A stretch of 64,000 bases of DNA from the NCBI RefSeq assembly GCF_003342675.1, contig NZ_CP031148.1:682001-746000 (forward strand). The letters are read 5' to 3'. How positions within the stretch are numbered: position 1 is the stretch's first letter; each line of letters starts with the position of its first letter. Position numbers and translations under genes: made by a program. Shown here in pieces: positions 20,216 to 28,437 of this stretch. This DNA is from Haloplanus rubicundus. GTDB taxonomy: Archaea; Halobacteriota; Halobacteria; Halobacteriales; Haloferacaceae. The notes under the pieces were generated by a model. That model was not told the DNA's origin, did no database searches, and saw nothing but the letters and a program-made list of their open reading frames with translations.

Positions 20216-20436
20216 CCGTCGGTCCGTTCGAGCGTCTTCCGCTTCCCCCGCTCGTGTGTTTCGCGGGCCTCGACGGCGGCGTCGGTGTCGGACCAGAACC
20301 CCATCCCGTCGGTGAGGTCGCGTTCGTCGCCGAGGATGCGTTCGAGCGCGTCGCTGTAGCTCTCTCCCTCGCGACGCCGGTCGTCGATGAGCGACTTCAC
20401 GCGGTCCGACACGCGGATGTGGTTGTCGGCGGCCAT
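20212..20436 (-). CDS. vapB: VapB-type antitoxin
   Basis: 74 residues from the ATG at 20436. The N-terminal part (HIRVSDRVKSLIDDRRREGESYSDALERIL) is a ribbon-helix-helix DNA-binding region as in haloarchaeal VapB antitoxins. The C-terminal charged tail would bind and inhibit VapC. Coupled by a 4-bp overlap to vapC. The DNA-binding part probably represses the operon, as in other type II systems. Confidence 0.85.
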   Translation of the reverse strand: MAADNHIRVSDRVKSLIDDRRREGESYSDALERILGDERDLTDGMGFWSDTDAAVEARETHERGKRKTLERTDG

Positions 20437-20510
20437 CGTATACGTAGTCGTTAACGCCGTGGCTACTTGGTTCTGTCCGGTCACTCGAGCGACTCGACCG
20501 GCGGTTTCTC

Positions 20511-20590
20511 ATACGATTATTGGGACTGTTCACCGTGGTTCGCCGGGCTGTCTCGGCGACTCACCGGTACTGACTTACAATAAACCGTCT
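20511..20590. repeat. Palindromic interspersed element, copy A
   Basis: About 80 bp with imperfect inverted arms: ATACGATTATTGGGACTG on the left and GACTTACAATAAACCGT on the right, and an inner CCGTGGTTCGCC/GGCGACTCACCGG stem around a GGCTGTCTC loop. The right end touches the stop codon of msrA. It is related to four other elements in this window (21324, 30798, 31671, 31772). Confidence 0.75.
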
Positions 20591-21135
20591 CAGTCGTCCG
20601 CTACCCGCCCCGCGAACAGTTCGCGCACCTTCTCCATCTTCGGTCGAATCTGCATCTGACAGTACGCCCGCTGGGGGTTGTTGGCGTAGTAGTCCTGGTG
20701 GTAGTCCTCGGCGGGGTAGAAGGTGTCGAGTGGCTCCACCTCGGTGACGATGGGGTCGTCGTAGTCGGCGGCCAGTCGCTCGATGGTCGCCGCGGCGAGT
20801 TCGCGCTGTTCGTCGTCGTGGGTGAAGATGGCCGAGCGGTACTGCGAGCCCACGTCCGGTCCCTGTCGGTCCTTCGTCGTCGGGTCGTGGAGCGCGAAAA
20901 AGACCGTCAGGAGGTCGGTGTAGGAGAGGCGGTCGGGGTCGTACTCGATCTGGACGACTTCGGCGTGGCCGGTCGACCCCGAACACACCTCCTCGTAGGT
21001 CGGGTCGTCGACGTGGCCGCCGGCGTAGCCGGAGGTGACGGCGTGGACGCCGGCGAGTTCTTGAAACGGCGCTTCGAGACACCAGAAACAGCCGCCCGCG
21101 AGCGTCGCGAGTTCGTGGTCGTGGTCGTCGGTCAT
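20590..21135 (-). CDS. msrA: Peptide methionine sulfoxide reductase MsrA, intact copy
   Basis: 181 residues from the ATG at 21135. GGCFWCLE carries the catalytic Cys16, and the substrate-binding AEDYHQDYYANNP block is complete, so the enzyme should reduce methionine-S-sulfoxide. A second, degenerate copy lies in the same orientation at 31809-32336. Upstream of this copy (on its own strand) is only a fragment of pus10, whereas upstream of the other copy is the whole pus10 gene. This gives a direct duplication that brackets the Cox island. Confidence 0.95.
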   Translation of the reverse strand: MTDDHDHELATLAGGCFWCLEAPFQELAGVHAVTSGYAGGHVDDPTYEEVCSGSTGHAEVVQIEYDPDRLSYTDLLTVFFALHDPTTKDRQGPDVGSQYRSAIFTHDDEQRELAAATIERLAADYDDPIVTEVEPLDTFYPAEDYHQDYYANNPQRAYCQMQIRPKMEKVRELFAGRVADD

Positions 21136-21173
21136 GGGGGATCGTAGACGCCGGACGACCATGTACCCCGCGC

Positions 21174-21300
21174 CTACGCGAAGTAGGCGTCGTCCTCGAA
21201 CGGTTCGTCCGTGCCCTCGACGGCGAGGGCGGTGACGCGGGCGCCGACGCCGAGCAGTCCGGCGAGGCTGGGCTCCGTCCGCCCATCGTCGCCCGTGAGC
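21174..21300 (-). pseudogene. Fragment of the pus10 3' end
   Basis: About 42 codons encode GDDGRTEPSLAGLLGVGARV followed by an AVEG-DEPFEDDAYF stretch and a stop, almost identical to the last residues of Pus10 at 32394. Two or three residues (LDV) are missing and the final residue is Ala rather than Ile. Nothing of the remaining 380 residues of Pus10 is present. It sits just upstream of msrA, in the same arrangement as the intact pus10-msrA pair 11 kb away. Confidence 0.85.
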
Positions 21301-21323
21301 GACGGCTGCGACACGCAGTCGAA

Positions 21324-21401
21324 CGGACGGTCGTACGTCAGTACCGGTGGCTCACCGAGACGGGTCGACGAACCACCGGTACACAGTTGCACCACTCCGT
21401 C
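21324..21401. repeat. Palindromic interspersed element, copy D
   Basis: Left arm with GTCAGTACCGGTGG and right arm with CCACCGGTACACAG form a degenerate dyad of about 78 bp around a GAGACGGGTC loop. Outer ends are ACGGA and TCCGT. The right end touches the stop codon of a small open frame at 21402. Same family as copy A. Confidence 0.65.
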
Positions 21402-21533
21402 TCAGTCGTCGGCGGGCGGGGTGAGCGTCGGCGCTTCGGGCTCGGTGTCGGCCTCGTCCGCTTCGTCTTCCGCACGCACGGCGTCGGCGTACCGCTCCGC
21501 GATGCGGTCGATTGGTTTGTGGGGATGACACAT
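21402..21533 (-). CDS. Possible 43-residue protein
   Basis: ATG at 21533, stop at 21402. It begins MCHPHKPIDRIAERYADAVR and ends in a very acidic tail closing with PPADD. The composition is normal for a haloarchaeal protein. It could be a small gene or the remnant of a larger one cut when the island arrived. No family recognised. The surrounding 21534-21771 shows no other gene. Confidence 0.4.
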   Translation of the reverse strand: MCHPHKPIDRIAERYADAVRAEDEADEADTEPEAPTLTPPADD

Positions 21534-21771
21534 GGCAAGATCCCCTACGGCTGCAACGGGTCCAAGAACACAACTGTTGTGACAGCCGATATCACGGTGC
21601 GACGTGGCAGGGATGAAGGAAGAGGACTCCTCTGTGGGGAGTGCAGTACCCATCCACTCGCTCGAACGACTCCGCGAGGCCGGGCGGGGGTCCCGTTCTA
21701 CGGATTGTTGTGACGTGTCCGGGCGGTCGTCGACCACGGCGACCGCCGAAACTGACGGTCGACAGTGCGTA

Positions 21772-22533
21772 TCAGACGATATCGGCGACGCCCGTCAGTT
21801 CGATGTCGGTGTCGTCGAGGCGGTCGTGGATCTCCTCCAGAATCTCGACGACGTTCGGGGTGTCTCCGTGTACGCAGATGCTTTCCGCCGGGATATCGAT
21901 CTGCTCGCCGGATGGCGTCTCGACGACGCCCTCGGTTGCGATGCTGATGAAGCGGTCGGCGACGAGTTCCGGATCGCGGGCCGTCTTCTCTTTCGGGATC
22001 ACGACGCTCCGATCCGGCCGGTAATCGAGGTCGACGTAGCCCTCGAACGCGGCTCGAATGGGGTACTCCTGAGCGATCTCGTAGATGTTCATATCCGTCG
22101 CGAGATAGATCAGATCCTCGTCGACCTCCAAGATGCCCTCGATCACCGCCCGGGCATGCTCCTCGCTTTCGGAGAGCATCGTGTACATCGCGCCGTGCGG
22201 TTTGACATGCTGGAACGGGACGCCGAGTTGGTCGGCGAACGCTCGCAGCGCGCCGAGTTGGTAGACAACGTAGTCTCGCACCTCCTCGGGTGAGGCATCC
22301 ATCGTTCGACGCCCGAAGCCGAGTTTGTCGGGGAGGCCCGGATGGACGCCGACATCGACATCGTGGTCGTCGGCGAGGGCGACCGTTCGCCGCATGACGT
22401 GTGGATCTCCCGCGTGATACCCCCCGGCGATGTTCGCCGTCGTGATGTAGGGCATCACTTCGGCGTCCCGCCCTTTGGTGTACTTGCCGAAGCTCTCGCC
22501 CATGTCGCAGTTGATGTCGATTTGGTGAACCAT
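21772..22533 (-). CDS. pxpA: LamB/YcsF (PxpA) family protein, 5-oxoprolinase subunit A-like
   Basis: 253 residues, full length. It opens MVHQIDINCDMGESFG, then has IAGGYHAGDPHVMRRTV, GVHPGLPDKLGFGRR, the VKPHGAMY block and CVHGDTP, all hallmarks of the family. PxpA works with PxpB and PxpC to open 5-oxoproline using ATP, but neither partner is visible in this window. Here it is grouped with a membrane protein and faces a Cox-type molybdenum hydroxylase operon, so it may act on a cyclic amide made or imported by that system; this is inference. Confidence 0.88.
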   Translation of the reverse strand: MVHQIDINCDMGESFGKYTKGRDAEVMPYITTANIAGGYHAGDPHVMRRTVALADDHDVDVGVHPGLPDKLGFGRRTMDASPEEVRDYVVYQLGALRAFADQLGVPFQHVKPHGAMYTMLSESEEHARAVIEGILEVDEDLIYLATDMNIYEIAQEYPIRAAFEGYVDLDYRPDRSVVIPKEKTARDPELVADRFISIATEGVVETPSGEQIDIPAESICVHGDTPNVVEILEEIHDRLDDTDIELTGVADIV

Positions 22534-22547
22534 AGCCGACTGGTAGC

Positions 22548-22564
22548 CGGGGAGATGCTCCCCG
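22548..22564. promoter_or_regulatory. Hairpin between the membrane protein gene and pxpA
   Basis: CGGGGAG (22548-22554) and CTCCCCG (22558-22564) pair across a 3-nt loop in the 36-bp gap. On the transcript it would lie between the stop of the upstream gene (22570) and the pxpA start (22533). It could modulate read-through or translation. Confidence 0.4.
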
Positions 22565-22569
22565 AGGGA

Positions 22570-23127
22570 TTAAATCCCGGGGAGGATCGGCCCGATGATG
22601 CCCGAACCGACGAACATCACGTGGAGGGTCGCGATGGTTGCGAGCAGTGAGATCCAGCCGGTGTATCGCTTCGCGGCGGGCATCATGTACCCGTGAGTGA
22701 AGAGGTAGAACCCAGCGAGGGTGAACGGCGCGTAGATGAGCAGATCGACGACGATACCCCACGAGATGGGGGCACCGACGGCGAAAAGCCCCACAATCAG
22801 GAGGAGTTGTACCGGAATCTGGACGAGGGCGACCACGCCGAGTGGCTTCATGTCCGCACCGTACCAGTGAATAATTGCGGCGATCAGCCAGAGCAGGCCG
22901 TACAGGAGCGGAATCGCCGTGAAGAGGAGGCTGACGGCGCCGCCGAAGGTGTTATCGATCGTATGCCAGAGCCCCATGACGAACAGCGTCAGGAAGCCGG
23001 TGAATTCGACGGCTGCGATCCCCTTGAGTTCCGCCTCGTTTAGCTCGTAATCCTGGTAAATGGCGACGAACCAGACGAACAGCGGGAGGACGAGGCCGGA
23101 CATCCCGAACGCCGTAGCGTTAACCAT
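22570..23127 (-). CDS. Unclassified membrane protein with about six helices
   Basis: 185 residues, nearly all hydrophobic, with six predicted spans and short polar links such as QDYELNEAELKG and IHWYGADMKP. Size and pattern recall small channel families (AmiS/UreI amide/urea channels or GPR1/FUN34), but I cannot confirm a signature. It is the first gene of a two-gene unit with pxpA and is divergent from coxS, so a role in substrate uptake is reasonable inference. Confidence 0.6.
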   Translation of the reverse strand: MVNATAFGMSGLVLPLFVWFVAIYQDYELNEAELKGIAAVEFTGFLTLFVMGLWHTIDNTFGGAVSLLFTAIPLLYGLLWLIAAIIHWYGADMKPLGVVALVQIPVQLLLIVGLFAVGAPISWGIVVDLLIYAPFTLAGFYLFTHGYMMPAAKRYTGWISLLATIATLHVMFVGSGIIGPILPGI

Positions 23128-23447
23128 GCGTCCCCCTCCCCGGCAGATATCGAGCGTGGTCTGTCCCCCGAAGCCGCGGCGTCTCGGCGTTGCGAGTGTG
23201 TGCTGTCACTGTCTCCACCAGCCGAAACGTTCACGATTGGTTGTTATAAATGTATGGTATAGAATTGATATGTCACAGGGCGAAGATAGCTGTACTGCGG
23301 TAAGATGCAGTATAGCAGTTCACTCGCCACGCAAAGCTATAAGTAATCAGCTAGCCGCCATGTATATGATATGGGTAGAGATAACACACATCACTATTCG
23401 GGGATGCTGGGTGTTCGCCGTTCCAGCGCGGGCACAGTACACGGACT
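23128..23447. promoter_or_regulatory. AT-rich divergent regulatory region with inverted repeat
   Basis: The 320 bp carry no gene and are far more AT-rich than their surroundings. GCTGTACTGC (23289-23298) and GCAGTATAGC (23307-23316) form an inverted repeat with 9 of 10 matches and an 8-bp spacer. Several TATA-like stretches (TTATAAATGTATGG near 23244-23257, TATAAGTAA near 23339-23347, CACTATTCGG near 23392-23401) could serve either direction. A shared operator for the membrane-pxpA unit and the coxSLM unit is plausible. Confidence 0.6.
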
Positions 23448-23936
23448 ATGACACACCACGACATCGAACTGAGCGTCAACGGGACCGAGCACGAACTGAG
23501 CGTCGAACCACGAACCCTCCTCGCACACGCCCTCCGGGACGAATTGGGCTATACGGGAACGAACGTCGGGTGCGAGACGACGATGTGTGGGGCTTGTACG
23601 GTGCTCCTCGACGGCGACGCCGTCAAGTCCTGTACGGTGCTGGCGGTGCAGGCGGACGGGGCGGAGGTCAAGACAGTCGAGGGGCTGTCGGACGACGGCG
23701 AGTTCCACCCCCTCCAGAAGAGCTTCCAGAAGGAGCACGGGTTGCAGTGTGGCTACTGCACGCCAGGCATGATGATGACCGCCCTCGACGTCCTCGAGGA
23801 CAATCCCGATCCGGACGATGCGGAGATTCGGGAAGCCCTCGAAGGGAACATCTGTCGGTGTACGGGCTATCAGAACATTATCAACGCTGTCAAATCGGCT
23901 GCCGACGACATGGGCGGCGTCTCGGGGGCGGACTGA
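23448..23936 (+). CDS. coxS: Molybdenum hydroxylase small subunit (CoxS-like, two 2Fe-2S clusters)
   Basis: 162 residues. The plant-type 2Fe-2S site uses Cys42, Cys47, Cys50 and Cys62 (GCETTMCGACTVLLDG and SCTVL). The C-terminal helical 2Fe-2S site uses Cys101, Cys104, Cys136 and Cys138 (QCGYCTPGM and ICRCTGY). The subunit passes electrons from the molybdenum site to the FAD subunit. The stop precedes the coxL start by one base. Confidence 0.94.
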   Translation: MTHHDIELSVNGTEHELSVEPRTLLAHALRDELGYTGTNVGCETTMCGACTVLLDGDAVKSCTVLAVQADGAEVKTVEGLSDDGEFHPLQKSFQKEHGLQCGYCTPGMMMTALDVLEDNPDPDDAEIREALEGNICRCTGYQNIINAVKSAADDMGGVSGAD

Positions 23937-23937
23937 G

Positions 23938-26331
23938 ATGCCCGACTCGATCGAAGCGGGGCAGGCCGAGAAACTTCAGGGATCGCCGGTCGAGCGCCGG
24001 GAAGACCCGGAACTGCTCACGGGCGAAGCGACGTTCACCGACGATATGGAGCCACGCGGCACCGTCCACATGGCGGTGCTCCGGAGCCAGTACGGCCACG
24101 CACGGATCGAATCGATCGACACGAGTGCAGCGGAGGAACTCGACGGGGTGCTCGCCGTCTACACCGCCGACGACGTTGCGGCGAGCGAGGCACCGGGACA
24201 GATCGAACCGATCTGGCTGCTGCCCGACCTGAAACGCCCACCCTATCCGATGCTGGCCCGGGACAAGGCCCGGTATCAGGGGCAACCGGTCGCCGTCGCC
24301 GTCGCCGACGACCGCTACCGAGCGAGCGACGCCGTCGACGCTATCGACGTAACGTACGACCGCCTGGAGGCGGTGACCGGGGCGCGGGAGGCGACCGACG
24401 AGGATGCGCCGACGATCCACGAGGAAGCGCCGGAAAACGTCGCCGCCGAGTGGGACGTGGGAGACGAGGAGGCGACCGACGAGGCGTTCGAGAACGCCGA
24501 CCGGACGGTGTCGGTGGATCTGGTCAACCAGCGCCTCCTCCCGACGGCGATGGAACCCCGGGTTACGCTGGCGAACTACCGCCCCAGCGCCGACGAACTC
24601 GTGGTTCACATGGGGACGCAGTGTCCCCACCTCCACCGTCGGTTCATGGCCGACATGCTCGACTTCCCGGAGCAGAAGATGCGCGTCATCGCGCCGGAGG
24701 TCGGCGGTGGCTTCGGGAGTAAGGACTCGGCCCACCCGGACGAGGCGCTCACTGCCTGGTGTTCGCTACAGTTGGAGCGCCCCGTGAAGTGGCAGGCGAC
24801 GCGAACCGAAGCGTACGCGTCGACCGGCCACGGACGTGGCCAGGAGACCACTGCCGAGATAGCCGTCGACGAGGACGGCTCGATCCAGGCACTCCGAGTC
24901 GAGACGTACGGTGACCTCGGAGGATACCTCTCCACGTGGGGACCGCTGATGCCGGCTCACGGATACGCGCTGATGCTCCCCGGCCAGTACGACGTCGAGA
25001 ACGTCTACTGTGAGGTGACGGAGGTGTTCACGAACGCGACGCCGACCGAACCGTACCGTGGTGCCGGCCGACCCGAAGCGTCGTACGTTATCGAACGGCT
25101 GGCGACGCTCGCCGCCAGGGAGTTGGACATGGACCCGGTGGAGTTCCGACGGAAGAACTTCATTTCCCGCGACGACTTCCCGCACGAGACGGCGACAGGC
25201 CTCCTCTACGACTCCGGCGATTACGACAAGACGCTGGATCGGGCGATCGAGATGGCCGATCTCGAGGCACTTCGCGAGAAGCAGGCCGACCTCCGCGAGG
25301 AGGGGCGCTATCTCGGTATCGGGATCTCGTGTTATAACGAGTCCTGTGGCTACGGCCCCTCGGAGATCATCGGTCAGATCGGCGGCCAGCTGGGGCTCTA
25401 CGAAAACGGCGTCGTCAGATTCCACCCGTCCGGGTCGGTGACGGTCTACTGTGGCACGTCCGGTCATGGACAGGGCCACGAGACGACCTACGCCCAGATC
25501 GTCGCGGACGAACTCGGCGTCGACTACGACGATATCGAGGTGATCGAAGGCGACACCGACGAAGTTCCCATGGGGATGGGCACCTACGGCTCCCGGAGTG
25601 TCTCCGTCGGCGGCAGTGCAATCGTCGAGGCGTCCCGAGAGGTCGTCGAGAAGGCGGGGACGATTGCGGCACACCACCTAGAGGTGAGCGAAGAAGACCT
25701 GGAGTTCGAGGACGGCGAGTTCCAAATCACCGGCGCACCGGCGCGGTCGATGACCATTCAGGAGGTCGCCCGCGAGGCGTATCTGGCACACGACCTCCCC
25801 GACGGCACGTCGCCCGGGCTGGAGGCCACGAACTTCTACGACCCGGAGAATCTGGTGTTCCCCTTCGGAACCCACATCGTCGTCGTCGAAGTCGATCCGG
25901 ACACCGGCGAGGTCGACATCGAGCGATACGTCGCGGTCGACGACTGCGGCAACCAGATCAACCCCAAAATCGTCGAGGGGCAGGTGCACGGCGCCATCGC
26001 ACAGGGCCTCGGACAGGGGCTCTTCGAGGGCGTCGAGTACGACGAGAACGGCACGCTCCTCACCGGCTCCATGCAGGACTACACGCTCCCCAAGGCGTTT
26101 CAGGTGCCGGAGTACGAGACCGATCACACGGTGACGCCGAGTCCACACAACCCCCTCGGGGCGAAGGGGATCGGCGAGGCAGGGACGATTGCGGCCCCAC
26201 CGGCCGTCGTGAACGCGGTCACCGACGCGCTCCAACCGTTCGGGATCGACCACATCGACATGCCGCTGACCGACGAGACGGTGTGGCAGGCGATCCAGCA
26301 TGCGACGGCGGAGCCCGGAGGGGCGGACTGA
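23938..26331 (+). CDS. coxL: Molybdopterin-binding large subunit (CoxL-like, form II type)
   Basis: 797 residues from the ATG at 23938. Cofactor-binding blocks such as EVGGGFGSKD are present, and the catalytic glutamate lies at Glu747 in GAKGIGEAGT. The active-site loop reads PYRGAGR (residues 372-378), with Gly375 where true CO dehydrogenases have the copper-binding Cys of AYRCSFR. It is therefore form II or another hydroxylase of this superfamily, and CO is unlikely to be the substrate. Substrate unknown; the nearby pxpA and channel-like gene hint at a nitrogen heterocycle or amide. Confidence 0.9.
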   Translation: MPDSIEAGQAEKLQGSPVERREDPELLTGEATFTDDMEPRGTVHMAVLRSQYGHARIESIDTSAAEELDGVLAVYTADDVAASEAPGQIEPIWLLPDLKRPPYPMLARDKARYQGQPVAVAVADDRYRASDAVDAIDVTYDRLEAVTGAREATDEDAPTIHEEAPENVAAEWDVGDEEATDEAFENADRTVSVDLVNQRLLPTAMEPRVTLANYRPSADELVVHMGTQCPHLHRRFMADMLDFPEQKMRVIAPEVGGGFGSKDSAHPDEALTAWCSLQLERPVKWQATRTEAYASTGHGRGQETTAEIAVDEDGSIQALRVETYGDLGGYLSTWGPLMPAHGYALMLPGQYDVENVYCEVTEVFTNATPTEPYRGAGRPEASYVIERLATLAARELDMDPVEFRRKNFISRDDFPHETATGLLYDSGDYDKTLDRAIEMADLEALREKQADLREEGRYLGIGISCYNESCGYGPSEIIGQIGGQLGLYENGVVRFHPSGSVTVYCGTSGHGQGHETTYAQIVADELGVDYDDIEVIEGDTDEVPMGMGTYGSRSVSVGGSAIVEASREVVEKAGTIAAHHLEVSEEDLEFEDGEFQITGAPARSMTIQEVAREAYLAHDLPDGTSPGLEATNFYDPENLVFPFGTHIVVVEVDPDTGEVDIERYVAVDDCGNQINPKIVEGQVHGAIAQGLGQGLFEGVEYDENGTLLTGSMQDYTLPKAFQVPEYETDHTVTPSPHNPLGAKGIGEAGTIAAPPAVVNAVTDALQPFGIDHIDMPLTDETVWQAIQHATAEPGGAD

Positions 26332-27203
26332 TGTTCCCGTCCGAATTCGGTTACGAGCGAGCAGAGAGCGTCGACGAGGCGATCACCCTCCTCGCGGAAC
26401 AGGAGGGCCAGGTCGAGATACTGGCGGGGGGGCACAGTCTCCTGCCGACGATGAAATCCGGCCTGGCGAGCCCGGATGTCGTGATCGACATCGGGGGGAT
26501 CGACGACCTGCACGGCGTGAGCCGTGGCGACGGAGTCGTGGAAATCGGGGCACTCACCAGCTACAACACGGTCGCCGACGACGAGACGCTCCACGACGCG
26601 ATTCCAGCCGTCACGCAGGCCGCCGAGGTCATCGGTGACGTGCAGGTGCGCAATCGCGGAACCGTGGGCGGCAATCTCGCCCACGCCGATCCGGCGTCCG
26701 ACCTGCCGGCGGCGGCACTCGCCGCGGATGCGACCCTGCACGCGGAGGGCCGGGACGGCCACCGAACCATCGCCGCGGACGACTTTTTCACCGGCCTGTA
26801 CGGAACCGCCCTCGACGACGGCGAGCTCCTCACGACCGTCGAGGTGCCGACACACGACGTTGGCACGTACGTCAAAAAGCCCAGCCCGTCCTCGGGCTAC
26901 GCGATGGTCGGGGTGTCTGCAGTCGTGGAGTTCGAGGACGGCGTCGTCGAATCCGCGCGGATCGCCGCGACCGGCGCGGTCGATCACGCTATGAGACTCC
27001 CCGTCGTCGAGGAGGAACTCGTGGGGACGACCCTCGACGAGGACGATATCTCGGCCGCGGCGACACACGCGACCGACGAAATCGAGACGTTCGAACTGAT
27101 GGACGACAATCAGGCGTCGGCGGAGTATCGCTCGACGCTCCTCGAAGTGTACACGAAACAGGCCATCACCGGAGTCGCCGATCGCAGCGGAACCGCGCCG
27201 TAG
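26331..27203 (+). CDS. coxM: FAD-binding medium subunit (CoxM-like)
   Basis: 290 residues. FAD-binding motifs AGGHSLLPTMK near residues 32-42 and VRNRGTVGGNLAHADPASD are typical of the medium subunit, with a C-terminal CoxM-like domain. Its ATG shares a base with the coxL stop (TGATG at 26329-26333). The gene order S-L-M differs from the M-S-L order of classical cox operons. Confidence 0.92.
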   Translation: MFPSEFGYERAESVDEAITLLAEQEGQVEILAGGHSLLPTMKSGLASPDVVIDIGGIDDLHGVSRGDGVVEIGALTSYNTVADDETLHDAIPAVTQAAEVIGDVQVRNRGTVGGNLAHADPASDLPAAALAADATLHAEGRDGHRTIAADDFFTGLYGTALDDGELLTTVEVPTHDVGTYVKKPSPSSGYAMVGVSAVVEFEDGVVESARIAATGAVDHAMRLPVVEEELVGTTLDEDDISAAATHATDEIETFELMDDNQASAEYRSTLLEVYTKQAITGVADRSGTAP

Positions 27204-27269
27204 GTTCGGGGGCGACCGACTCCGGCGACTGTGTCGCCGATAGGGCGCCGCGCGCAGTCGCCGTCGTCC

Positions 27270-28409
27270 TCACTCCAGCGACGGTCGCTCGTGGATATGG
27301 CCCTCGCGCTCCGTGAGATGAGCCGGTTCGCGGCCGAATCGGATCGCCGTGACCTCGGCGACGACTGACTGAGCGATGTGAAACGGCGTCCCGCCGCCGA
27401 GATCGAGCCCTGCGGGCGTGAAGATACGCTCCAGGTCCGCCTCGCTCAGTTCCACCCCGCCGTCCCTGAACTCGTCGCGGATCTCCTCGAATCGCTCGCG
27501 AGGGCCGAGTAGCCCGATATACGGGACGGGGGTGTCGAGTAGCTCCTCGAGAGCGATGTGGTCGTCGACGAAGTTGTGTGTCATCACGACTGCGTACGTG
27601 TTCTCGTCGAAGTCGATCGTCTCCCGGATGGTGGCCGGTGAGGTCGAGACGACCCTGTCGGCGTCCGGGAAGCGGTCGCTGGTGGCGGCTGCGCCACGGA
27701 AACTCGCCACCGTCACGCGAAAGTCGACGCGCGAGCCGAGATTCGCGACGGGTGCGACATCGTGACCGGAGCCGAAAATCACCAGCTCCGGCGGCGCCGT
27801 CACGGCATCGACGAACACCTCGACTCGCTCGCCGTCGTGCTCGAATTCGAGGGTGTCGGATGTCTCGGTCGCGAGCAGTTTCGTGGCCGGATCGTCGAGC
27901 GCATCGAGCAGCCAGTCCGGCCAGCCCGACGCGTCGAACGACAGCGTGCCGTTCGCCCGCGTGGCGTACGCCCGGTCGCCGCGCCGAGCGGTCGAGGTGT
28001 CGGATTCGACCACGGTCAGGACGACGATGTCCTCGCCACGCTCGTAGGCATCGACGACGGGGCGGTAGCTGTCGTCGAGGGGTTCGAGCAAGATGTCGAT
28101 GACGCCGTTACAGCCGACGCCGAGTCCCCACACGTCGTCGTCGCCGGTGAGGTCGAACCGTTCGACGCGTGGGCGTCCCTCCGCGACGACGTCCTCGGCG
28201 ATCGCGAGCACCTCGTCTTCGAGGCAGCCGGCGGTGATGGAGCCGATGCCGTCTCCCTCGTCGGCGACGACCATCTTCGCCCCCGGGCGCCGGTAGGCGT
28301 TGCCGACGACGTCGACGACCGTTGCCAACACCGCGTGCTGGTCGTCGATGGCGCCGCCGACGGCGTCCAGTACTTCCGTCTCCGGTACGCTCCAGTCGCC
28401 TGCAGTCAT
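27270..28409 (-). CDS. XdhC/CoxI family molybdenum cofactor maturation protein
   Basis: 379 residues from ATG 28409. The N-terminal XdhC domain has SITAGCLEDEV and GLGVGCNGVIDILLEPL, with conserved cysteines for cofactor sulfuration. The C-terminal Rossmann part has VIFGSGHDVAPVA, MTHNFVDD and PYIGLLGPRER. Such proteins insert or sulfurate the molybdopterin cofactor of xanthine-oxidase type enzymes. It starts a four-gene minus-strand accessory group converging on coxM. Confidence 0.92.
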   Translation of the reverse strand: MTAGDWSVPETEVLDAVGGAIDDQHAVLATVVDVVGNAYRRPGAKMVVADEGDGIGSITAGCLEDEVLAIAEDVVAEGRPRVERFDLTGDDDVWGLGVGCNGVIDILLEPLDDSYRPVVDAYERGEDIVVLTVVESDTSTARRGDRAYATRANGTLSFDASGWPDWLLDALDDPATKLLATETSDTLEFEHDGERVEVFVDAVTAPPELVIFGSGHDVAPVANLGSRVDFRVTVASFRGAAATSDRFPDADRVVSTSPATIRETIDFDENTYAVVMTHNFVDDHIALEELLDTPVPYIGLLGPRERFEEIRDEFRDGGVELSEADLERIFTPAGLDLGGGTPFHIAQSVVAEVTAIRFGREPAHLTEREGHIHERPSLE

Positions 28410-28437
28410 GCGGGTCGCCCCCTCGGTGTGTGATGTG

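Noticed and set aside
21772-22533. Functional 5-oxoprolinase complex
   Set aside because: Neither PxpB nor PxpC is encoded in the window, so only the family of subunit A can be claimed.
23938-26331. Annotation as a true aerobic CO dehydrogenase large subunit
   Set aside because: The active-site loop is PYRGAGR rather than AYRCSFR; the copper-binding Cys position is Gly375.
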